This document shows, piece by piece, positions 32,548-40,952 of a stretch of 64,000 nucleotides of DNA (its first letter is position 1; each line of letters begins with the position of its first letter). Location: NCBI RefSeq assembly GCF_002159265.1, contig NZ_NFHG01000001.1:1-64000 (forward strand), given 5' to 3'. Made by a program: the position numbers and the translations under genes. A model generated the notes under the pieces. That model was not told the DNA's origin. It saw nothing but the letters and a program-made list of their open reading frames with translations, and did not search any database. Source of the DNA: Flavonifractor sp. An82 (GTDB lineage: Bacteria; Bacillota; Clostridia; Oscillospirales; Oscillospiraceae).

Positions 32548-32552
32548 GTATA

Positions 32553-32580
32553 TTAGGAATAAGACGCATCTCATTCCTAA
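32553..32580 (-). other. Hairpin spacer between tRNA-Gln and tRNA-Ser
   Basis: A 12-bp stem (TTAGGAATGAGA with TCTTATTCCTAA) closed by TGCG. No T-run follows. A similar but weaker hairpin (GTAGGCC/GGCCTAC, 32,745-32,776) separates tRNA-Ser from tRNA-Gly. Possibly RNase processing signals of the polycistronic tRNA transcript. Confidence 0.55.
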
Positions 32581-32651
32581 ATCCCTGCGTCCGTAGATCA
32601 TCGTATGCATCCGACTGGCTTTTACAGAAATGTAAATTGCCAACAGGGCAA

Positions 32652-32742
32652 TGGCGGAACCATTCAGACTCGAACTGAAACACCTTTTTAGGCTACTGCG
32701 TGTTTAGCAAACACGTCCCTTACCAGTTAGGGTTATGGCTCC
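32652..32742 (-). tRNA. tRNA-Ser(GCT)
   Basis: Acceptor GGAGCCA/TGGTTCC, anticodon loop TTGCTAA (GCT), long variable arm (AGTAGCCTAAAAAGGTGTT), T-loop TTCGAGT, G73, encoded CCA. Confidence 0.9.
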
Positions 32743-32812
32743 GTGTAGGCCTTTCAATTCTGATGCAATGGCCTACGTTCGATTATTTTGGGAGTGACGA
32801 ACATTCTCCGCA

Positions 32813-32887
32813 TGGAGCACCAGACGGGACTCGAACCCGCAACATCATGCTTGGAGGGCATACGATCTACCATTGAACTACTGGTGC
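32813..32887 (-). tRNA. tRNA-Gly(TCC)
   Basis: Acceptor GCACCAG/CTGGTGC, D-arm TAGTTCAATGGTAGAT, anticodon loop CCTCCAA (TCC), T-loop TTCGAGT, T73, encoded CCA. Confidence 0.93.
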
Positions 32888-32890
32888 ATA

Positions 32891-32966
32891 TGGTCTGAGT
32901 GGAGGGATTCGAACCCCCGGCCCCGTGAGCCCAGGTCACGTGCGCTACCAACTGCGCTACACCCAG
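32891..32966 (-). tRNA. tRNA-Pro(TGG)
   Basis: Acceptor CTGGGTG/CACTCAG, D-arm TAGCGCAGTTGGTAGCGCA, anticodon loop CCTGGGC (TGG), T-loop TTCGAAT, A73, encoded CCA. First tRNA of the cluster in transcription order. Confidence 0.93.
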
Positions 32967-33002
32967 ATGTAAAATAAGTTACACAATATATATCGATGTC
33001 CT

Positions 33003-33027
33003 TAAGAATGACGCGCTATGCGCGTCA
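33003..33027 (-). terminator. Hairpin at the end of the repressor gene
   Basis: GAATGACGCGC, loop AT-A-G region, and its complement overlap the stop codon of the 33,025 gene; only a weak T-content follows. It may be a leaky terminator allowing transcription into the tRNA cluster. Confidence 0.5.
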
Positions 33028-34209
33028 TTCCGAATATAAAGACTTAAAGGCTTTGTATATCCGTTTCCATGCGATTTTTTGAGACCGATTTTTGAAAGAG
33101 ATTCTTGCGTCGCGAATAATATCCTCATCGGTAATTTCTCCGGACGCCTTTTCGATATTGTAGAGTCTCCACATCGATCCGGACATATACAATCCCTTAC
33201 TTGTCAAATCATAACACGTATCCGGGAAAACTTTTAGTTTGCCATTCAACGAACTAAGGTTTTGTCTGATCGTCGTTTCTTTGATCGTAGTTCCGTTGAT
33301 TTCTTTCCAGCTCATATGTCTTTTTAAGAACTTATCAGATTGCTCAATTTCGAACATTGAATCCCCGGAAGAAAAGAGGTACCTTTGATATGCAACGAAA
33401 AATTTAATGAGACAATCTGGTATATCAACAACTCCAAAATAAGGAGTATTGATTTTATGATCTTCGATTGATACATCTGAGTCAAGCAAAAAAGGCAACT
33501 CTTCCGTAGAAACTCCAAGCCATACCAGAACAGCACATATAATAGTCCGTGCATCAACAAGCCCATCAGCACGTGTTAAAATTTCGCAAAGTTCTTTAGG
33601 ACCAGCAACAAGTTTCGATGCAATTGCTTTGCGAATATCCATATCGCTTGGTTTTAAAGAAAGCAGCTCAACTTTATACGGAACATACAGACCACTTTCA
33701 ACACACCATTCAATATAGTGCTTAATAATAGGCAATACATTTTGCATTGTGCGGTAGTTAATTGTATTCCCACTGGATATCGCATCTACAAGCTCTTCTT
33801 TTGTCGCTTCGCAAATATCTTTTTTGTATTTGAGCTCGTAAACAGTCAGCAAATGGTTGAATGTTTTGTTGCATCTGCTTGCCATATATTTATGGCCGCT
33901 CTCTTCCAAAAACTTCTTTTTCCGCTCTACAAACGGAGTTGGATCAATGTCATCTGCATCTTTGAAGCAGGAGCATGCCTCTTGTGCCTGGATGCCCATA
34001 GCAGGTGCCATAAATTCTGCGAGAGCAATCAACACTTTATTGGAAAATTTCCAGAGTGATTCTCCCTGCAGAATAGATGTTGCTTGCGCATTTGATAGCC
34101 CGATTTCATTCTTTACGTAGTCATACAGCTCGTTTCTAAAGTCAGCGCCACTCACAGCGATCATTTTTTCCATCTCGCTGATCATAGTGACTTGGCTATA
34201 CACAGCCAC
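33025..34209 (-). CDS. Integrase-fold protein, MrpR-like phage repressor candidate
   Basis: 394 aa. Residues ~90-200 resemble a tyrosine-recombinase core-binding domain (FLEESGHKYMASRCNKTFNHLLTVYE, IIKHYIEWCVESGLYV), followed by a catalytic-like fold, but no R..H-x-x-R..Y series can be found. SPbeta-type phages use such an inactivated integrase (MrpR/YopR) as the lysogeny repressor. The start GTG 34,209 is nine bases after GGAGG (TTG 34,212 possible). A consensus promoter with a dyad lies just upstream. Role inferred. Confidence 0.65.
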   Translation of the reverse strand: MAVYSQVTMISEMEKMIAVSGADFRNELYDYVKNEIGLSNAQATSILQGESLWKFSNKVLIALAEFMAPAMGIQAQEACSCFKDADDIDPTPFVERKKKFLEESGHKYMASRCNKTFNHLLTVYELKYKKDICEATKEELVDAISSGNTINYRTMQNVLPIIKHYIEWCVESGLYVPYKVELLSLKPSDMDIRKAIASKLVAGPKELCEILTRADGLVDARTIICAVLVWLGVSTEELPFLLDSDVSIEDHKINTPYFGVVDIPDCLIKFFVAYQRYLFSSGDSMFEIEQSDKFLKRHMSWKEINGTTIKETTIRQNLSSLNGKLKVFPDTCYDLTSKGLYMSGSMWRLYNIEKASGEITDEDIIRDARISFKNRSQKIAWKRIYKAFKSLYSE

Positions 34210-34238
34210 CAAGAGACACCTCCTTTTTTGATATACAC

Positions 34239-34267
34239 ATTGTAACACAAGTATTTCTGTGTGTCAA
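34239..34267 (-). promoter_or_regulatory. Consensus promoter with dyad for the repressor candidate
   Basis: On the minus strand: -35 TTGACA (34,262-34,267), 17-base spacer, -10 TACAAT (34,239-34,244). The spacer carries an interrupted palindrome ACACA-GAAATACT-TGTGT, a good place for an autoregulatory operator. Among the best promoters in the phage part. Confidence 0.8.
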
Positions 34268-34282
34268 CATGAATATCGTTTT

Positions 34283-34540
34283 TTATATCGCTTTTATTTC
34301 GTCATCGTCCAAATAAATCGTCAATTTTATTGTCCCAGAAGAGTAGAAGACAACCATGTACGACTCATTCTCTGGCGAAATAACAGCTCGCACTTTCCGA
34401 GGTTTCAGAAAAAACAAATCCTTGCACAATGTAAATAGCTCTTTGCTCTTTATGTCGAATATTCGAAATCCAAAAAAGCTATACTGCCTAAGGACTTTTA
34501 TTGGGACTTGGTATTGCTTTGCGTTTGTAACAATAGTCAT
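34283..34540 (-). CDS. Unknown phage protein, 85 aa
   Basis: Small beta-rich protein (FFGFRIFDIKSKELFTL, AVISPENESYMVVFYSSG). AGGAGG lies six bases before the ATG. It is encoded immediately upstream of the repressor promoter, so it may share its regulation. No family recognised. Confidence 0.6.
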   Translation of the reverse strand: MTIVTNAKQYQVPIKVLRQYSFFGFRIFDIKSKELFTLCKDLFFLKPRKVRAVISPENESYMVVFYSSGTIKLTIYLDDDEIKAI

Positions 34541-34549
34541 TGCAGCCTC

Positions 34550-34846
34550 CTAATTGATGTTATTCAATGCTCCTATTGCTGATTCAACCAACTCCAACTT
34601 AGCGTCGGAATCGTCCTCATCCAAAGCATCGTCCAAATAGGAGATTGCCTCGTTCAGAAGATCGCTGGCCTCCTCTGAATCTTCATACCGTGATCCTCCC
34701 TGAAGGTTTTCAGGCATGTTGTCTCGGTACTCATCTTCTTCAAACAGAATGTCATTCAGATCTTCTAAGGCGTTTCTAATTTCCGGTGATTTCTTGCTCA
34801 GCATTTCGATACACTTTGCAATCTCTTTACGTCGTTTGTTATTCAT
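34550..34846 (-). CDS. Unknown acidic helical phage protein, 98 aa
   Basis: MNNKRRKEIAKCIEMLSKKS followed by a strongly acidic helical tail (EEASDLLNEAISYLDDALDEDDSD). GGAGG precedes the ATG. The helical repeats resemble those of small phage proteins that bind other proteins; function unknown. Confidence 0.65.
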   Translation of the reverse strand: MNNKRRKEIAKCIEMLSKKSPEIRNALEDLNDILFEEDEYRDNMPENLQGGSRYEDSEEASDLLNEAISYLDDALDEDDSDAKLELVESAIGALNNIN

Positions 34847-34863
34847 CTCGATCCTCCTATATA

Positions 34864-36219
34864 TTACATCAAAAACTGCGAGACTGTCAGGTAGGGTAGT
34901 GCAAATTCAAGAAGTGTCTCTTTCTCGTTTTTGAGTTTCCCATCGATAACATTCTCTAACAGCATAGACAACATCTTCCCGAGATTTGGACCTGGTTTAA
35001 ATCCAATCTGAATTAAATCATTTCCGTTGACTGCTAAATCGCGAAGCGAAAAGCATTCGTTTGAATCATAAACATACTGTAACATCTCAGAGAACAAACG
35101 AACTTTAGCAAGTCTTTCAGATTGATTCACAGTAGATTGTGCATATATATCTGAGGCCCGCACAAATATGAGCATGTGCAACATATCTCGCCCGTGCTTA
35201 TTAAGGCAACGCTTGATGTATGTTCGCTCACAATTGAAAGTGATATCATGATATTTTACAAGATGAGCAACATCTTCAATGATTCGATTCTCAAAACGGA
35301 GACGTGACATTACATCCCTGCAGATCGGTTCGCTTAATGCTGGATGTCCGTAAAAATGCCCGACTCCATTTTCATCCTCGGAGTATGAGTACGGTTTACC
35401 AGCGTCATGGAACAGCAATGCCAATCGAACTGTTTCATTTCTAGGCGCATAGTCTATCGCGTGCAGAGTGTGTTCGAACACATCATAAATATGGTATGGA
35501 GAATTTTGATGGAACCCATCCATATCACGAAGCTCTGGAGCAACTAAAAACAAAATGTTTTTGCACTGTCTTAAAATTTCAGCCGCATTGATCCCGACCA
35601 CCATTTTACGAAGTTCAGCTTGTATTCTTTCCGCAGAAATGCCATTCGGAATATAATTAACAGACTGTATATAAGACAAGGTCTCTGCATCCATGTCAAA
35701 TCCAAGGACCGACGCAAATCTCATAGCTCTCATAATTCTGAGCCAGTCTTCTCCGAAGCGATCAGCAGGGCGTCCTACACAACGCACGATTCTTTTGTTT
35801 GCATCAGAGACACCTCCAAAAAAATCGATAATGTTTCCATCATGACCAAGCGCCATGGCGTTGATCGTAAAGTCTCTCCTGGCTAAATCTTCCCGCAAAT
35901 CTGACACAAACTCTACTTTTTTAGGATGCCGCCCATCTTCATATTCTCCATCAATTCTATATGTCGTGACTTCATACACTCCGTCATAAACAACAGACAC
36001 GGTGCCATGCTTCAAACCAGTCTCTATGACATGTTTGTCTTTAAAAATATCCACGACCTGCTCTGGCTTTGCATTGGTACATATATCCCAATCATGGGGC
36101 TTTCGCCCCATGACAAGGTCTCTTACACACCCACCAACCAGATACGCCTCATATCCATACTGGTTAAGCCTGGCTAAAATCCGACTCGCTCCATCAGGAA
36201 TGCTCCAGTTGTGTTGCAT
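34864..36219 (-). CDS. cca: CCA-adding tRNA nucleotidyltransferase
   Basis: 451 aa. Class II nucleotidyltransferase head (YLVGGCVRDLVMGRKPHDWDICTNA, metal-binding D-W-D), RRDFTINAMAL, GRPADRFGEDWLRIMRAMRFA, and a C-terminal HD domain (LALLFHDAGKP, VKYHD). It adds or repairs the 3' CCA of tRNAs. The phage tRNA genes already encode CCA, so the likely use is repair of damaged 3' ends. Its ATG lies inside the end of the RlaP gene (26-base overlap), with GAGGTGG nine bases before it. Confidence 0.93.
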   Translation of the reverse strand: MQHNWSIPDGASRILARLNQYGYEAYLVGGCVRDLVMGRKPHDWDICTNAKPEQVVDIFKDKHVIETGLKHGTVSVVYDGVYEVTTYRIDGEYEDGRHPKKVEFVSDLREDLARRDFTINAMALGHDGNIIDFFGGVSDANKRIVRCVGRPADRFGEDWLRIMRAMRFASVLGFDMDAETLSYIQSVNYIPNGISAERIQAELRKMVVGINAAEILRQCKNILFLVAPELRDMDGFHQNSPYHIYDVFEHTLHAIDYAPRNETVRLALLFHDAGKPYSYSEDENGVGHFYGHPALSEPICRDVMSRLRFENRIIEDVAHLVKYHDITFNCERTYIKRCLNKHGRDMLHMLIFVRASDIYAQSTVNQSERLAKVRLFSEMLQYVYDSNECFSLRDLAVNGNDLIQIGFKPGPNLGKMLSMLLENVIDGKLKNEKETLLEFALPYLTVSQFLM

Positions 36220-37219
36220 TCATGACCACCTCTTTATTGACCGCAAAAACAAATTCCTCAACCGCTTTCATGTCTGGGCTCTTAGGTAAATCGCTTGTTT
36301 CTACAGCGTAATTGAATCTCTTTTCAAGATCTGAAACAATTTCAAAAAATTCCGGGCGGTAGGAATGATCTGCTTTTTGGAACTCTCCAGCGCGAATTTT
36401 CCTGAGCAAAGGTAAATCATCTTTTCTGTTAGTGATGATATCTCCTTTTTCAAAGATATCAATAGCCTCTAAATAGAGGCGAACCAGATGCATTGCATGT
36501 TTGTTAAGATGATCATCATCCTTTTTGCTGTTTCTGTGGTTGAGTTTATCATAGTTTTTTGCTACCTCTGTCAGTTCGTTCATGATCCCGATGAATTCGC
36601 GCAATGGCATTTTTGACATTGATACATCAGCCATAATTTTAACATCGCACGGATCGTCGTTTAAATATAAACGAATCTGTTCTGGAGAGAAGGTTTTGTA
36701 TCTGCATGGGAAAGTTTGCATTGCATTGTTGCAAGATCCCATAATATGGCGCTCTTTATCTTCGGCTGGATAATGGTCTCTAGCTAATGCGTTTTCCAAG
36801 CGACGCAATTGCTGAGTGGCATAACCGCCAAATGAATGAATCGCTCTTTTAGACAAAAACAGCTTTCTGTTTGCAATAATCTGTTCGCCAATTGGAGTCA
36901 TTTTAAGATAGTGTTCAGGTAAACAGCCCAACATTTCAATAATGTTTGGATTGCAGTTACACGCCAGATGCACAAATTTATTGAATGCGTAAATTACTGT
37001 ATCGGTTCCGCCATGCTGGAATTGCTCAAACGATGAAAGCCCAATCAGGTCTGAAGCGGACTGCATCGCACACCCTCGAACATCAATATCTGATGTTGGA
37101 GTATTTGTTCCATATGCATGGCTACCACCCATCACCAAGAACAACACATTGTCTCCAAGCCTTGGCTCTGTGGAGAGAAAGCTATATTCGGGGGACTGCA
37201 ATATCTTACGGTAATCCAT
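36194..37219 (-). CDS. RlaP-type nucleotidyltransferase (RNA-repair associated)
   Basis: 341 aa, PF10127 type. Pol-beta head MGGSHAYGTNTPTSDIDVRG (GS..YG...SDID is the nucleotidyltransferase metal site), then a helical domain (RAIHSFGGYATQQLRRLE, KHAMHLVRLYLEA). This family was named for its genomic linkage to RNA ligases and is thought to work in RNA repair; the exact reaction is unknown. AAGGAGG precedes ATG 37,219. Overlaps the CCA enzyme gene downstream, so the two are coupled. Confidence 0.85.
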   Translation of the reverse strand: MDYRKILQSPEYSFLSTEPRLGDNVLFLVMGGSHAYGTNTPTSDIDVRGCAMQSASDLIGLSSFEQFQHGGTDTVIYAFNKFVHLACNCNPNIIEMLGCLPEHYLKMTPIGEQIIANRKLFLSKRAIHSFGGYATQQLRRLENALARDHYPAEDKERHIMGSCNNAMQTFPCRYKTFSPEQIRLYLNDDPCDVKIMADVSMSKMPLREFIGIMNELTEVAKNYDKLNHRNSKKDDDHLNKHAMHLVRLYLEAIDIFEKGDIITNRKDDLPLLRKIRAGEFQKADHSYRPEFFEIVSDLEKRFNYAVETSDLPKSPDMKAVEEFVFAVNKEVVMNATQLEHS

Positions 37220-37318
37220 ATAACCCTCCTTGTGTCCAATAAACAGTACCAAATGGTGATAAGAAAACAAGGAAATCGAACATTTGTATTATAACGTGCG
37301 ATTTCCTAAAATGCAACC

Positions 37319-38287
37319 CTAATTTTTTCTTGCGTTACTGATCAGTGCATTGCCGCATGTGATGCGGTCGCTATCTTCTTCATACGACGGCACAAACACA
37401 ATAACATCCCATCCATGGTCGAGAAGGGGAGCTTCGAACTTACTGTAAACGGAATATTTCTGGTAAGAATCCCCTACATCAAATCCTGAGAGAAGGGCCG
37501 TTGAAGTCTGATGGATAGGCGTAATTTTTACAACAAATTTGTCTTTGTCAAATAGATCGTCCAAAACGCTTGGATCTAAAATTGTCTCATTGGTCACGGC
37601 GAAGTTCAATGTATATTTTCTGCCAACGGGGGAGGGGAGAGTGTCTGCTAATCTTGAAATTGCACGAAGTCGCATAGACATTCCGTTAAACTGTTTATCC
37701 CGTTGCGCATCGTCGGTGCTATTAATGCTAAATTGAAGACCGGCTTCTCCACCCCGAGCGTTGTTTTTGATGTCACACCAATATCGCACAAAATCTTCAG
37801 CCATCATATTGCTACGCGGGAGCATAGTAGATACGACTGGATGAATTGTATCTGCCTCCAACCCGCATTCTGCTACCAGGGCATCCAGCTTGTCTTCGGT
37901 AAACGACAGCACATTTGGATTAAAAGTAGGTTCCCCCATACGCGCAAAATGAACATTAAATCTCGCAGTTTTTTTGATTTGTTCACCATGAATGATTGTT
38001 TTAATCTGATACCCAAGGTCATCTTCAGAACAATTGCCATGAAACCCAAACAAAGGCACATCACAAAATCCGCAATGCATGGGGCATCCTTTTTGTGTGC
38101 TGATTGTAGCAACCCACTTATCAGCAAGATCTACATCATGGTGCTCAACGCCTTCGATTTCCTTTGTGTATCCAAGAAAGTTTGCTTTTATATTATTCTC
38201 TTTCCCGTAGTCTCCAACAGTTAAAAACTCAAGGCTTCTATCTCTGTCTACATAAATTTTACCGGTATGGGTTTTAACAATTTCCAT
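37319..38287 (-). CDS. RlmN-like radical SAM RNA methyltransferase
   Basis: 322 aa. Radical SAM cluster CPMHCGFC (Cx3Cx2C), the RlmN/Cfr pattern ARMGEPTFN, FAVTNE, KITPIHQT, and a C-terminal DSDRITCGNAL matching the catalytic resolving-cysteine motif of RlmN (ACGQL). RlmN makes 2-methyladenosine in 23S rRNA and at position 37 of some tRNAs. In this setting the anticodon-loop modification is the attractive possibility. AGGAG before the ATG. Confidence 0.8.
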   Translation of the reverse strand: MEIVKTHTGKIYVDRDRSLEFLTVGDYGKENNIKANFLGYTKEIEGVEHHDVDLADKWVATISTQKGCPMHCGFCDVPLFGFHGNCSEDDLGYQIKTIIHGEQIKKTARFNVHFARMGEPTFNPNVLSFTEDKLDALVAECGLEADTIHPVVSTMLPRSNMMAEDFVRYWCDIKNNARGGEAGLQFSINSTDDAQRDKQFNGMSMRLRAISRLADTLPSPVGRKYTLNFAVTNETILDPSVLDDLFDKDKFVVKITPIHQTSTALLSGFDVGDSYQKYSVYSKFEAPLLDHGWDVIVFVPSYEEDSDRITCGNALISNARKN

Positions 38288-38300
38288 AATTACTCCTATT

Positions 38301-39041
38301 TTAAATATGAATAATCTTATTGTACAAAACTTGAAAATGATCGGTTATTTGCATATCTTGGTGGTAATGGCCACAAAACCATTTTGTCTTCGGAGACATC
38401 CTCTTAATGAGTTGCAAAAAATCTGTAAGTTGGTCACTCCTATAAGATGTGCTTATTTTATTCAAAAGTGATGTTGGAGCACAGTGGGTAATAACATAGT
38501 CAATATCCCAACCAACACTCTCTAAATTGCGAATGGCTTCAGCATATTCTGAATCGGAAGGCATCTCTTCTGGCCACCAATCAATGCCTTTTACTCTGAA
38601 CATGCTGCCATTCCGGCGCATCCTCCAGTAAGTTGTGCTGAAGTCAAGATCATCGGGGTCCAGTATTCCATCCCACACATCATGGGATGCAGCTCCGCCC
38701 ATCGTAAAAAATTTCTTCCCGGCGATGTTAAATACCTGTCCTCTCATAAGGTGAAGAATGTTTTCTCTGAGAACATGAACCTTTCCGCCTTTCCATTCGT
38801 CGCAAGGGAAAGAATTGAGCAGGTCGAAATTTTCATGGTTGCCGTCAACAAACAGCAGCGTAAATGGTTTAGACTCAATCCAGTCAAGCCAATACTGATC
38901 TCTACGGCTACCATCCCAGACTCCGCCAAAGTCTCCACAAATGATTACGAAGTCTTCTCTTGTTAAAAACTTTCCTTCTGTGAAACGGCTATTCCCAAAT
39001 TTACTAAAATCGCCGTGTGTATCTCCTGTGATGTAAATCAT
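38301..39041 (-). CDS. Metallophosphoesterase
   Basis: 246 aa from ATG 39,041. Calcineurin-like motifs: GDTHGDF (7-13), ICGDFGGVWDG, FVDGNHENFDLL, THCAPTS, CGHYHQD. Probable substrates are nucleotide or RNA phosphates. The frame is open for 64 further codons up to a GTG at 39,233 with AAGGAG before it. In the next frame the end of that region reads SPYYSSSGPIYIYDGDLKEAK and a stop, so a small upstream gene may have been frame-fused to this one. Confidence 0.8.
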   Translation of the reverse strand: MIYITGDTHGDFSKFGNSRFTEGKFLTREDFVIICGDFGGVWDGSRRDQYWLDWIESKPFTLLFVDGNHENFDLLNSFPCDEWKGGKVHVLRENILHLMRGQVFNIAGKKFFTMGGAASHDVWDGILDPDDLDFSTTYWRMRRNGSMFRVKGIDWWPEEMPSDSEYAEAIRNLESVGWDIDYVITHCAPTSLLNKISTSYRSDQLTDFLQLIKRMSPKTKWFCGHYHQDMQITDHFQVLYNKIIHI

Positions 39042-39260
39042 ATTCGGTATCACTTCGCTTCTTTCAGATCTCCATCGTAAATATAAATAGGCCCACTTGA
39101 AGAATAATACGGAGACATGTAGCCATATCTTCATCTCATATCGTTTATTTAAATATATCGCAATCTCGTCTTCTGAGAGATTTTCAAGAGCGCTGGAAAC
39201 TGCTTCTCCGTATGTCTCCAGAAGATCGCACACATCATGTCTCCTTATAAAATTAAGATT

Positions 39261-39536
39261 TTATCTATCCATTTTTGCGCCACAATTTGGGCAGTGGGGC
39301 GGCATCCAATCAGCCCAGATATCTGCATCAAGATCTTTGAACTTGTCTTGCTTACAAACTGGGCATATTCTATTCCCAGGCTCCCACCGACCATGCGCCA
39401 CTGGAACAACGTCGGCAGATAACATACCAGCAATAACTCCTTTTACCAAGCTGTATTGGACTAAATCCGGGTTTACTGTTCTCGGCATACGCCGTATTTT
39501 TTCGATTGTGTCTTTTTTATTGATGTATTCGATCAT
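39261..39536 (-). CDS. Zinc-ribbon phage protein, 91 aa
   Basis: N-terminal helix (KKDTIEKIRRMP) and a C-terminal zinc ribbon: ICPVC then HCPNCGAKM, with the VVPVAHGRWEPG lead that is very common in small proteins of Firmicutes phages. GGAGG before the ATG. Function unknown. Confidence 0.7.
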   Translation of the reverse strand: MIEYINKKDTIEKIRRMPRTVNPDLVQYSLVKGVIAGMLSADVVPVAHGRWEPGNRICPVCKQDKFKDLDADIWADWMPPHCPNCGAKMDR

Positions 39537-39563
39537 TTATTCCTCCGATTGCCGCAACGTCCG

Positions 39564-39998
39564 TTACCGTTCTCCTGCCAATGTGTCTTCGGAAGCTTCA
39601 AGGCTTGTATAATACGGATGTTCAAGTTTCCCGTTTTGAGACAACATAGATAAACAAAACGCCTGTTCTTCCGCAAAAACATTTCTGTATTCGCACCCTT
39701 TACATTTTTGCTTTGTATAACAATCTCCAGGAAACTCGCAGTCGTCATAAACTCTCCAGACTGGAGATCCAACCTTGCACGGCGACACCACACACCGCCC
39801 GTCCCGGTCAGCCTCTACCAGCTCCCGTAGGCGGTCTAGGTCGTAGTCTTCGCCTAGGATGTCCTCTATGTCAGCCAAGCGTATAGCTATTTTTTCAAGC
39901 CAATCTTTTCGAGGAATATATTTTAAATTGATCTGTTGGGATATACAATCCGTTGGGTTCCCGTTCTGGTCTTTATGGCGATATGTCAACCGCTCCAC
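39564..39998 (-). CDS. Unknown phage protein with Cys cluster, 144 aa
   Basis: The GTG start at 39,998 is seven bases after GGAGG. ERLTYRHKDQNG at the start and RLADIEDILGEDYDLDRLRELVEADRDGR are typical of a family of short phage and integrative-element proteins; the C-terminal part has CEFPGDCYTKQKCKGCEY. A patch in the middle is GC-rich, unlike the flanks, suggesting recent exchange with another element. Confidence 0.65.
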   Translation of the reverse strand: MERLTYRHKDQNGNPTDCISQQINLKYIPRKDWLEKIAIRLADIEDILGEDYDLDRLRELVEADRDGRCVVSPCKVGSPVWRVYDDCEFPGDCYTKQKCKGCEYRNVFAEEQAFCLSMLSQNGKLEHPYYTSLEASEDTLAGER

Positions 39999-40017
39999 AC
40001 TCACTCCTCCTTTATAT

Positions 40018-40071
40018 CTATCCCCACTCACTACATCCGCCGTTATATTTCCATACACAACGATCACACAT
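40018..40071 (-). CDS. Possible 17-aa Cys-rich mini-protein
   Basis: MCDRCVWKYNGGCSEWG. The C-x-x-C spacing and composition look like the tiny zinc-binding proteins of this phage, but the ribosome-binding site (TTACGG) is weak. Confidence 0.3.
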   Translation of the reverse strand: MCDRCVWKYNGGCSEWG

Positions 40072-40098
40072 ACCGTAACATAGCTTATGATTCAATGC

Positions 40099-40800
40099 TT
40101 ATTCCTCTCTTATACCGGACCATTCTGATTCTTTTTCCCATGTTGTAATAGCGTAAATGTTATCACGCAACGCGGCATACATATCGTATTGGATTAGCGG
40201 GTAGATTTGATCATCAACGAAATCAGAAAGATCGCCAACAGCATTGGATACACCATCCAACTCTTTGATGGCTGCATCCCTCTCTTTTTCTGCCTTATCT
40301 GCTCGTGTCTTTTCTGCGTTTAATTGATCCATAAGTCTCGGAATCAAAGGGCAATGAGCCGCAGGTATAGCAGTGCAAAAGCCTCCAACTTCCGTACAAT
40401 TTCCGTTTTCGTGCATCGAGTCGCACATAAGGCAGTTAGGCTTCATAGCCTCCAACAACCGATCTCTGTCTTGCTCTATTGCTTCTGCACGAGCTTCTGC
40501 TATCCTTAATTTTGTTTTTGTTGCTTCAAGATCCGCACTGTCCATTGCCGCAAAAGCATCGACCATCTGATCATAGTAAATATCTTTCTGTTCCAATTCG
40601 TACTCCGCTGCCTCAGCACGCTCCTTAAAACCATTAGCGGCGTTTCGTAACGCTTGGTTTTCTATCAATAGGTTTGCGATAGCAGAAGAGGCCAGCTTCG
40701 TTATGGTACATTCGAACTCATGATCCCCGGCATACACGCAGTCTGCGCAGTTTTGCTGACACCCATAAAGTAAATCATCTGATAGTTTCTTATAGTCCAT
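40099..40800 (-). CDS. Coiled-coil protein with Cys clusters (cassette copy A)
   Basis: 233 aa. NCADCVYAGDHEFECTITKLA at the N-terminus, a long coiled coil (about residues 45-110), a second Cys patch (NCLMCDSMHENGNCTEVGGFC) and a second coiled coil with DKAEKERDAAIKEL. It has a shorter relative at 52,271-52,759; both are followed by a small Cys protein gene and an IDREAW-type gene. ATG 40,800. Function unknown. Confidence 0.65.
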   Translation of the reverse strand: MDYKKLSDDLLYGCQQNCADCVYAGDHEFECTITKLASSAIANLLIENQALRNAANGFKERAEAAEYELEQKDIYYDQMVDAFAAMDSADLEATKTKLRIAEARAEAIEQDRDRLLEAMKPNCLMCDSMHENGNCTEVGGFCTAIPAAHCPLIPRLMDQLNAEKTRADKAEKERDAAIKELDGVSNAVGDLSDFVDDQIYPLIQYDMYAALRDNIYAITTWEKESEWSGIREE

Positions 40801-40802
40801 AA

Positions 40803-40949
40803 TTAACCATCTCTTTTCACACAAAGAGGACATGGATGCGAACAAAATGTCACCTGTCCACTCTGTTTGCAGATGCCACAGCCTTCTCCGTACTTATTCA
40901 TAATCCACTGATCATCACGCCAATAGATACATTCACCGCAAGTCCCCAC
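40803..40949 (-). CDS. Small Cys-rich protein, 48 aa
   Basis: GTG start at 40,949, six bases after GGGGTG. TCGECIYWRDDQWIMNKYG, then CGICKQSG, TFCSHPCPLC: eight or more cysteines in pairs, a likely double zinc knuckle. Three bases after the previous stop and just before the next start, so it sits tightly in the operon. Confidence 0.6.
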   Translation of the reverse strand: MGTCGECIYWRDDQWIMNKYGEGCGICKQSGQVTFCSHPCPLCVKRDG

Positions 40950-40952
40950 TGT

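Noticed and set aside
32581-32651. An additional tRNA between tRNA-Gln and tRNA-Ser
   Set aside because: A D-arm-like stretch exists, but no acceptor or T-arm closes around it.
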